From positions 4,720,001-4,784,000 of the forward strand of contig JAZGTN010000119.1 of the NCBI GenBank assembly GCA_037783415.1: 64,000 bases of DNA. Direction: 5' to 3'. Shown piece by piece: positions 56,413-64,000 of this stretch (position 1 is the stretch's first letter; each line of letters starts with the position of its first letter). Below the pieces are notes generated by a model. It searched no databases. It had not been told where the DNA came from and worked only from the letters and a program-made list of their open reading frames with translations. The stretch is from Leptasterias polaris. Taxonomy: Eukaryota; Echinodermata; Asteroidea; Forcipulatida; Asteriidae. The position numbers were made by a program, and so were the translations under genes.

Positions 56413-57309
56413 GTGACATCATTGGGGAATTACAGACTGTTGCCGTTGATGGGAAGCGCGAAGATTCACACTCCTGCTGTGTTCTCTTGTCAACCTGGAC
56501 CAAAAAACCATCAATATGTGTGCCATCAACAGAGATCTGGAGCTGGCAAGTGACGTCTTGGAGAGACATTCATCAAGGGAAAAAAGTATCAAATTTGGTT
56601 TTCTTTTGGTGTAATTCTTAGTTTGTTGAACAGCTAAAGCCATATTTAATTCAGATTTAGTTTTTCTCTTAGTTGTATTTGATGTTTCAGATTGGCTGTT
56701 GACTGACGAGGACACTTACATACATACCAACACAAGTGAGTTTCTCGGAGCGACCTGTAACTGTATCCAGATGAATGGGTCTCTTCTTCAAAGGGGTAGG
56801 TTTTGTTCATTTTATCATTTTAAAAGTTCCATCCCTCTTTAGTATTTTTTGAGCTATGAGGAGTGTTATTCCATTTTGGAAATTTTTTTCTTCAAAACTA
56901 TTACTGTGGTGATCATCAGATAATCAAATTATATTTGTCTGTGAATGATTTGTAATGATGACATAATTATGGAAATGTTTTTAGGTGATTGTGATAACAC
57001 TCTGGCACAAGAACGTGCAGATTGTAACCTTGCAAAAAGGGAGCCAAATATTCAAGTTACAGTGAAATATACTTGATGTGAATATCATAATTGTTGGCCT
57101 GATTGACATGTATTTCAGGAGTCTGTGTTTGTGCTCCGATGAGTAAGGGCCAAAATGACAAACAGAAGAAGTGTGCCAGTTGCCATCTGGTGGATGAAAC
57201 GACGTGTAGCAGTCTGATAGATGAAACGACGTGTCGCAGTCTGATAGATGAAACGGCAGTTGTAGCTGGTAATGTGAAAATCAAGTCATCAAATCATGTC
57301 GATGAATAA
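56413..57309 (+). CDS. Putative multi-exon gene of unknown function (exons A, B, C/D)
   Basis: Acceptor-preceded open blocks: A at 56413-56621 (after TTTCTTTCCAG; contains CCVLLSTWTKKPSICVPS), B at 56691-56795 (after TGATGTTTCAG; ends AGGG|GTAGGT), C at 56985-57076 (after TGTTTTTAG; ends in TGA) and D at 57119-57309 (after TATTTCAG; ends in TAA overlapping an AATAAA signal). B ends one base into a codon, and both C and D supply the two missing bases and stay open, so B-C and B-D are alternative in-frame splices. B reads DEDTYIHTNTSEFLGATCNC; C adds GDCDNTLAQERADCNLAKRE; D adds GVCVCAPMSKGQNDKQKKCA and then two TTC(S/R)SLIDE repeats. A does not join B in phase at an obvious donor. I do not recognise the protein; it is cysteine-containing and small. 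No start exon is identified. Confidence 0.35.
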
Positions 57310-58096
57310 AGCATGTAGTCCTCAAACCGCTTAAACCAATCCTGCCTGTTACTTCAAGTTATCTTGAGCTTTACACTTAAGATTTTAAATATGAATTTGA
57401 AAAAGGTTTCTGTAAGAAACGCTTCTCACATTGTGTACTCTTATTAGGGATTATTCTTCCTTCTTGGACAAATCTGCTCTGGATCTTCGGCTTTATCTCA
57501 AAAACAAGACCAAATTTTAAATTAAATATTCACAGGTTAGTTTGATTGTTTATATCTACATTCAGGGTTTAAACAAGCACCTCGGGCTAGCTCATCCAGG
57601 GGTGCTTAATACTGCAAAACTTATTCTATTGCTCCCATACCACTGGAGCTTCCTTCAATTACTCTGATTTTCCTGCCAAACATCATTCACAACTTTGAAA
57701 ATGTCACCTTTTTCATACATGGCAGTGACTGGGTGTCCTTCTCATCTGTACAAATAACATGCTCTCTCAGGACAGACCCTGCAGCCACTTGACTATGTGT
57801 TGAAAAGCCTCTTCTGGTCAGCTTGGAACATTAATGTAACCAAGGTAAGGTTGTTTCTATAACTTAAACAATCTTTTCTGAAGTACTACTACTTTAATAC
57901 TAAACTTGCACCACCCTGCATGATATTAACAAGCTCACTTCCATCTTAACCATCACTTAACATCTACATGAACTAAGCTCACTTCCCATCATGCTTGCAT
58001 TTTTCATCTTCATGTAACATTTTAATATTTCATCAATAACTTGGCATCATCACTGTTCCTCAGTGGGTCATGTGATAACCACCTCACACCATTTTC

Positions 58097-59797
58097 ATGC
58101 ACCTCAATTCAATTCCAGTCCTGTTTAATGGCCCCGAAGTACTTACTTCTCCGTCGGATAAAGCCAATCTCTTTGCTGAAAGATTTGCTGCCAACTCCAC
58201 TCTTGATGACTCGGGCCACAATCTGCCAGATTTTCCTCTCCGGACTGATAGCATCATCTCCTCTGTCTTTATCACACCTAAGATGGTAGCTAAGGTTATC
58301 AAACATCTTGACACGTCTAAAGCCACTGGACCTGACAGTATCCCTGTTCTTGTCCTGAAAATGTGTTCACCGGAATTGTCCTCAGTCCTGTCTAAACTGT
58401 ATAACCTTTGCCTCTCAAATTCAACATTTCCTTCTGATTGGAAAGCAGCCTCCGTTGTCCCAGTTTTCAAAGGCTCTGGTGAAAAGTCTGACCCCTCTAA
58501 CTATCGACCTATTAGCCTCCTTCCAATCATCAGCAAGGTGTTTGAATGTCTCATCAACCAGCATCTCATGGATTACCTTGAAACTAACACACTACTAGCC
58601 GACGTCCAATATGGATTCCGGCACTCTCGATCTACTGGCGACTTTTTGTCTTTGGTCACTGAGCACCTGAACAGGATATTAGATCTCCGTGGTGAGGCAA
58701 GGCTTGTTGCTCTTGATATTTCTAAGGCCTTTGATCGAGTCTGGCACAAGGGTCTCATCCATAAGCTCAAGTCCTATGGCATCTGTGGTCAACTTCTCAA
58801 TCTAATCTCAGATTTTCTTAGCGATCGAAAATTCACTGTTGTTCACGAGGGTCAGTCCTCGTCCGTCCACAGCGTCAACGCAGGTGTCCCGCAAGGCTCT
58901 GTATTGGGACCAACCTTGTTCCTGCTTTATATTAATGATCTGCCTGATTCTATTTCATCTCAGATTACCATCTACGCTGATGACACAACCCTGTATACAA
59001 CGTACCCTGGTCCCCGGTTTTCCACTCGTCAAGCCCAAGCTAGTAATGATCTCAACCATGATCTTACAAATGTCAATAATTGGGGGATCAAATGGCTTGT
59101 CACCTTCAACGAAAGGAAAACTCACCTGTTATCTGTGCCAAGATCTACATCTAAATCATCTGTTCGTTCTAACTTGTTTATGAATTCTACATCTCTTCAG
59201 GAAGTTAGTGACATCAGGTTACTTGGTCTCGACATCACCAATAAACTCTCCTGGGTCAAGTACATTGGTGATGTTGCCAAAAGGGCCTCTCAACCTGTAG
59301 GTTGTCTATACCGTGCGCGGAAATGCCTTCCCCCCTCTGCCATTCTTTACTTATACAAGACGACTATCCGCCCTGTTATGGAGTACTGTTGTCACATCTG
59401 GTCCGGTGCTCCAGCCTGTCACCTTTCTCTGCTGGACAGAATACAGCGTCGAGTTGTTAACCTGGTGGGCAAAGAATTGTCATCTTCCTTGGAACCCCTC
59501 TCGCATCGTCGCAATGTATCTTCATTGAGCCTGTTTTATAGATACTATCACGGCGTGTGTTCCAATGGTCTTTCGTTGGTCGTCCCTGTTGACCGTCCCG
59601 CACAACGAACCACTCGCACCTCTGTCAAATCCCATCCTCATACAGTCGTGACTCCCAAAAGCAGGACCAAGATGTACGCTACGAGTTTCTTTCCACGTAC
59701 TGCTTCACTCTGGAACTCCTTGCCTGCATCCTGTTTCCCTGCTATCTATAATTTGTCTCAGTTTAAGCACAATGTGAATAGGTTTCTGTTCTCATAA
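58097..59797 (+). CDS. LINE reverse transcriptase ORF, 5'-truncated (copy 2)
   Basis: Copy in the second tandem unit, 566 codons. It differs from copy 1 by alanine-to-threonine just before the YADD box (QITIYADDTT) and by a TAA in place of TCA at the end, which removes 13 residues. All reverse transcriptase motifs are kept. The A-tract after the 3' end (59883-59900) is interrupted. Identity to copy 1 is so high that the whole unit, not the LINE alone, was duplicated recently. Confidence 0.9.
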   Translation: MHLNSIPVLFNGPEVLTSPSDKANLFAERFAANSTLDDSGHNLPDFPLRTDSIISSVFITPKMVAKVIKHLDTSKATGPDSIPVLVLKMCSPELSSVLSKLYNLCLSNSTFPSDWKAASVVPVFKGSGEKSDPSNYRPISLLPIISKVFECLINQHLMDYLETNTLLADVQYGFRHSRSTGDFLSLVTEHLNRILDLRGEARLVALDISKAFDRVWHKGLIHKLKSYGICGQLLNLISDFLSDRKFTVVHEGQSSSVHSVNAGVPQGSVLGPTLFLLYINDLPDSISSQITIYADDTTLYTTYPGPRFSTRQAQASNDLNHDLTNVNNWGIKWLVTFNERKTHLLSVPRSTSKSSVRSNLFMNSTSLQEVSDIRLLGLDITNKLSWVKYIGDVAKRASQPVGCLYRARKCLPPSAILYLYKTTIRPVMEYCCHIWSGAPACHLSLLDRIQRRVVNLVGKELSSSLEPLSHRRNVSSLSLFYRYYHGVCSNGLSLVVPVDRPAQRTTRTSVKSHPHTVVTPKSRTKMYATSFFPRTASLWNSLPASCFPAIYNLSQFKHNVNRFLFS

Positions 59798-60879
59798 TTC
59801 TCTGCGCTTTCTTTTCCTTTTCTCTTCTTTTTTTAGCCCTCACCTTGAGTGGCCTTTGGGCCTTGTGTTGGGCGACTTCCATAAAAAAAACAAAAAAAAC
59901 CTCAAATAATCCCTAACTAAATGTAATTCAGTTTCGAATTGCACAATTTCTGATTGTTTTTGTTTGTCTTTTTTTTTACTGCAATGATGAAATGCCGAAC
60001 CATCTGCCTTGGAAATACGGAGTCCAGTGAAAACTACACATTGACCTTTCCTGGACCATGAATACATCAGTGAAGGTGTGTATGCAATGAGGAGAATGAC
60101 ATCTACTCATTTCAAGTTCAGGAATAGAACCTGAATATTCATGCATGACTGTCATTTGTTACGATTATTCCTGAAATTAATATTTGTTGTTGATCTTTGC
60201 TAGAGAGGAACTCCAAGGTCAATTTCTAATTTGTGATGTACTCAATTTTTGACAGATAGTCCTTATGAAAATTGGGGGAAAATTCCGAAAGGCTTTGTCC
60301 CTCATTTGTCCATCTCTCCAAATTTCAATTTGAAGTGATGTCAAGAATCTGTTGCCTTGTAAAATCTAATTCATGTTTTACTCATGGAGCATCATTTCCT
60401 GACTGAAAGATGTTGCACCATTTCTCCAGGATTTGTTATTCTCATACAACCACAGTCTGGCACATAAACGTGCAGATTATAACCTTGCAAAATGGTATCT
60501 ATATTTGTACAGTGAAATATATTTAATGTGAATAATATAATTGTTGGCTTGATTGACATGTATTTCAGCTCAGAATTGATGAGAAAAAAGTTATGCCCCA
60601 ACCTGAAGGTTTTGAAAAACTAGAAAAGCACCTGCCATTGAGGGCGTGTGTCAAAATGACAATACTTTGACTTCATGTGTGGGAGTTTACTTTGTTATAC
60701 CTCCATTCTGCAGCAAACCATCCATACAAAACAGAGCTCCCTTGTATGACGTGATATGAGTGATAATGTTGTGGGGCTCTTCTTGAATCTTTTTGAAAAT
60801 GATATGTTTTGTTTACACAAATGTCCTGTGTTATTTATTTTAGCCTCCCTTATTATAGTAATGTAAAATTTCTTTCCAG

Positions 60880-61772
60880 GTGACATCATTGGGGAATTAC
60901 AGACTGTTGCCGTTGATGGGAAGCGCGAAGATTCACACTCCTGCTGTGTTCTCTTGTCAACCTGGACCAAAAAACCATCAATATGTGTGCCATCAACCGA
61001 GATCTGGAGCTGGCAAGTGACGTCTTGGAGAGACATTCATCAAGGGAAAAAAGTATCAAATTTGGTTTTCTTTTGGTGTAATTCTTAGTTTGTTGAACAG
61101 CTAAAGCCATATTTAATTCAGATTTAGTTTTTCTCTTAGTTGTATTTGATGTTTCAGATTGGCTGTTGACTGACGAGGACACTTACATACATACCAACAC
61201 AAGTGAGTTTCTCGGAGCGACCTGTAACTGTATCCAGATGAATGGGTCTCTTCTTCCAAGGGGTAGGTTTTGTTCATTTTATCATTTTAAAAGTTCCATC
61301 CCTCTTTAGTATTTTTTGAGCTATGAGGAGTGTTATTCCATTTTGGAAAAAGTTTTTTCAAAACTATTACTGTGGTGATCATCAGATAATCAAATTATAT
61401 TTGTCTGTGAATGATTTGTAATGATGACATAATTATGGAAATGTTTTTAGGTGATTGTGATAACACTCTGGCACAAGAACGTGCAGATTGTAACCTTGCA
61501 AAAAGGAGCCAAATATTCAAGTTATAGTGAAAAATACTTGATGTGAATATCATAATTGTTGGCCTGATTGACATGTATTTCAGGAGTCTGTGTTTGTGCT
61601 CCGATGAGTAAGGGCCAAAATGACAACAGAAGAAGGGTGCCAGTTGCCATCTGGTGGATGAAACGACGTGTAGCAGTCTGATAGATGAAACGACGTGTAG
61701 CAGTCTGATAGATGAAACGGTAGTTGTAGCTGGTAATGTGAAAATCAAGTCATCAAATCATGTCGATGAATA
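60880..61772 (+). pseudogene. Third-unit copy of the putative exons A-D, damaged
   Basis: Equivalent blocks at about 60880 (A), 61158-61262 (B), 61451 (C) and 61584-61772 (D). C has lost a base (AAAAAGGAGCC instead of AAAAAGGGAGCC), and D has lost one near 61626 (GACAACAG for GACAAACAG), so both terminal exons are frameshifted. Confidence 0.4.
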
Positions 61773-62510
61773 AAGCATGTAGTCCTCAAACCGCTTAAAC
61801 CAATCCTGCCTGTTACTTCAAGTTATCTTGAGCTTTACACTTAAGATTTTAAATATGAATTTGAAAAAGGTTTCTGTAAGAAACGCTTCTCACATTGTGT
61901 ACTCTTATTAGGGATTATTCTTCCTGCTTGGACAAATCTGCTCTGGATCTTCGGCTTTATCTCAAAAACAAGACCAAATTTTAAATTAAATATTCACAGG
62001 TTAGTTTGATTGTTTATATCTACATTCAGGGTTTAAACAAGCACCTCGGGCTAGCTCATCCAGGGGTGCTTAATACTGCAAAACTTATTCTATTGCTCCC
62101 ATACCACTGGAGCTTCCTTCAATTACTCTGATTTTCCTGCCAAACATCATTCACAACTTTGAAAATGTCACCTTTTTCATACATGGCAGTGACTGGGTGT
62201 CCTTCTCATCTGTACAAATAACATGCTCTCTCAGGACAGACCCTGCAGCCACTTGACTATGTGTTGAAAAGCCTCTTCTGGTCAGCTTGGAACATTAATG
62301 TAACCAAGGTAAGGTTGTTTCTATAACTTAAACAATCTTTTCTGAAGTACTACTACTTTAATACTAAACTTGCACCACCCTGCATGATATTAACAAGCTC
62401 ACTTCCATCTTAACCATCACTTAACATCTACATGAACTAAGCTCACTTCCCATCATGCTTGCATTTTTCATCTTCATGTAACATTTTAATATTTCATCAA
62501 TAACTTGGCA

Positions 62511-64000
62511 TTTTCAATTCAATTCAATTTATTTCCACTTATTCAATGCAAAATAACGTACAAGATATAACATATGAACGAATACAATAGAGAATAAGTG
62601 GGGGAAGTCTCCAAAAAAGCAAGCTTGTAAGGAGGAGACCCCCTAAAACCCTGTATAGTAATTACATGTAGAATAAAGAATGATCTTTAATAAAAACTGG
62701 AATAGTCGCACAAGAAACGAGACAGGACCAACACAAACAGGACAACATGCAGAGGCTAACAATAAATGACTTAAAAAAAAAGATTTAGCTAAGAGACAAT
62801 CAAGCATAATCATTAGAACAATGGACAATTTGAATAAACTATGAAAAGTCAAATGTCACAATATTTGTCAAGGAGACTATATTTAAGTTTCTTCTTAAAA
62901 ACATGAACATTTTTGATCTTTCTAAGATTGTTGGCCAATGAATTCCAAAACCTGGGACCCTGTGATGTCACACAGTTAAGGGATTTAGAAAAACGTACAT
63001 AAGGAATATGAAAATTATCACAATGCCTCGTATGATGGGAATGAATCTGAGTATTTAAAATAAACATAGTTTTAAACGACTTGGGCAAATCATTCGAAAC
63101 AAACTGATACATAAATGTACCAAGTTGGAGCAAGTAAATGTCAGAGACTTTGAGAGTTCTGTGATTAGAAAATAATGGATTCGAAGGGGTGCGAAAATCA
63201 ACACTATCAATAATTCTGAGGGCCCTTTTTTGCAAAACAAAAATTCTGTTCATCAAATAAGCACTGGATTTGCCCCAAGCAAGAATACCATAAGAAATAT
63301 AGGATAAAACTAGAGAATTATAAATATTATACAATATATATGATGGAAAAAAATGCTTCAATTTGTTGATAATTCCTATATTTCTAGAAATTAGTTTACA
63401 GATATAATCAATATGATGATTCCAGGAAAGTTTATCATCAACAAGTATCCCAAGAAATTTCACACAATCAGTACGATTAAGTGACGTATTGTCAAACATA
63501 ATATCACATGGAATATTAATAGTACTTGAATTACTAAATAACATATACTTGGTTTTATTAACATTAAGGGATAATTTGTTAGCCTTAATCCAATTGGAAA
63601 CGTGGATGAGCTCTAAATTCACAGTGTTGAAAAGTATGTCAAGATTTGTATGAGAATAGAACAGATTAGAATCATCGGCAAAAAGAATAAAGGACAGATT
63701 TGTGGAAGACTTAGGGAAATCATTGATATAAATTGAAAAAAGAAGAGGGCCTAAAATAGACCCTTGAGGTACACCACAAACTAAGGATTTAAGAACAGAC
63801 TCTTTACCATCAATACTGACAAACTGTTTGCGATTTGAGAGATAATCCCTAAACCACTCCAAGGCAACACCTCTAATACCGTAAAAGGAAAGTTTGGACA
63901 AGAGAATGGAATGGTCAATGGTGTCAAATGCCTTGGAGAGGTCCAGGAAAACTCCCAGGGTATGCAAGGACTGTTCACGACCCACTTTGACTTTATCAAT
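62511..64000 (-). mobile_element. 3' half of a LINE, running off the window
   Basis: Its 3' end is marked by a TTGAA-type tail (reverse complement of TTTTCAATTCAATTCAATTT at 62511-62530). About 320 bp of 3' UTR precedes the stop codon of the reverse transcriptase. It interrupts the third tandem unit exactly where units 1 and 2 continue with TCATCACTGTTCC. Confidence 0.85.
62849..63999 (-). CDS. LINE reverse transcriptase, C-terminal part (partial)
   Basis: The frame is open to the window edge and ends in a stop at 62849. Visible parts: FLDLSKAFDTIDHSILLSKL (motif A), VCGVPQGSILGPLLFSIYIN (motif B), ILFADDSNLFYS (catalytic FADD), NKLSLNVNKTKYMLF, VKFLGILVDDKLSW and SQGPRFWNSLANNLRKIK near the end. 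The wording (FADD, HTRH, GPRFWNSL) separates it from the tandem-array LINE; it is a different non-LTR family. The visible 383 codons have no frameshift, so this copy could be young. The endonuclease region would lie beyond the window. Confidence 0.9.
   Translation of the reverse strand, partial: DKVKVGREQSLHTLGVFLDLSKAFDTIDHSILLSKLSFYGIRGVALEWFRDYLSNRKQFVSIDGKESVLKSLVCGVPQGSILGPLLFSIYINDFPKSSTNLSFILFADDSNLFYSHTNLDILFNTVNLELIHVSNWIKANKLSLNVNKTKYMLFSNSSTINIPCDIMFDNTSLNRTDCVKFLGILVDDKLSWNHHIDYICKLISRNIGIINKLKHFFPSYILYNIYNSLVLSYISYGILAWGKSSAYLMNRIFVLQKRALRIIDSVDFRTPSNPLFSNHRTLKVSDIYLLQLGTFMYQFVSNDLPKSFKTMFILNTQIHSHHTRHCDNFHIPYVRFSKSLNCVTSQGPRFWNSLANNLRKIKNVHVFKKKLKYSLLDKYCDI

Larger units (their letters stand above)
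52147..62510 (+). repeat. Tandem array of 4.44-4.47-kb units (two full, one truncated)
   Basis: GTTTCTCGGAGCGACCTGTA marks unit starts at 52301, 56740 and 61207 (periods 4,439 and 4,467). Unit 2 differs by a ~30-bp insertion near 60630 and few substitutions. Unit 3 stops at about 62510 (AACTTGGCA) where another LINE begins. The 150 bp before unit 1 (52147-52300) duplicates 52951-53104 inside the unit, so the left border was formed by recombination within the array. Each full unit contains small exon-like blocks and one LINE fragment. Confidence 0.93.

Overview
This is nuclear DNA of a marine deuterostome invertebrate, most likely an echinoderm and probably a sea star. It has split, eukaryote-style coding sequence, GT/AG splice sites, a polydactyl C2H2 zinc-finger gene, several CR1/Jockey-type LINE remnants and long-inverted-repeat DNA transposons. 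Two dispersed repeats (15930-16137 and 47219-47585) belong to a family with ends like 'GGCACTGGACACTATTGG' that I remember as abundant in sea-star genomes; that taxonomic step is from memory, not a search. The window is dominated by mobile DNA, and few intact genes can be seen.

Layout. 1-9.4 kb: low-complexity DNA and remnants of a C2H2 zinc-finger cluster around one long open gene on the minus strand (4997-8179). That gene has 37 fingers and grew by near-identical 756-bp (nine-finger) tandem duplications. Beside it a MITE carries an internal array of about 40 copies of a 17-bp unit. 10.0-10.75 kb: 3' end of a LINE. 10.75-29.31 kb: an 18.6-kb inverted-repeat structure with arms of 2.3 and 2.7 kb, each a unique ~680-bp tip plus a 244-bp tandem array. 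Inside is a 1,050-residue protein joining an MULE-type DDE transposase, a SWIM zinc finger, a Ulp1-type (C48) cysteine protease and a PHD finger. Nested inside are LINE pieces, a ~116-bp array and an orphan histone-type 3' processing signal.

29.3-43.1 kb: mostly non-coding DNA with several MITE-like hairpins, a CCGTCGCGT-type satellite, a split and frameshifted DDE_Tnp_4-type transposase exon and a possible integrase-like exon. 43.13-50.87 kb: a second MULE-like element whose ends are marked by a perfect 9-bp target-site duplication. A smaller foldback element with its own 9-bp duplication has inserted 15 bp inside its left terminus. Its arms also consist of a unique tip plus ~200-216-bp tandem repeats, and a decayed transposase N-terminus lies between them.

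52.1-62.5 kb: a tandem array with 4.44-4.47-kb period (two full units and a truncated third). Each full unit carries a 5'-truncated LINE reverse transcriptase ORF, and the array also carries phase-compatible small exons suggesting a duplicated, unrecognised cysteine-containing gene. 62.5-64.0 kb: the 3' half of another LINE on the minus strand, running off the window and interrupting the third unit.

Together: the genes are mainly transposition machinery (transposase/protease/PHD fusion, reverse transcriptases) beside a recently amplified zinc-finger gene of the class that often acts on repeats. The feature most likely to be new is the recurring architecture of MULE-like elements whose terminal inverted repeats are themselves tandem arrays, headed by the transposase-SWIM-Ulp1-PHD fusion.
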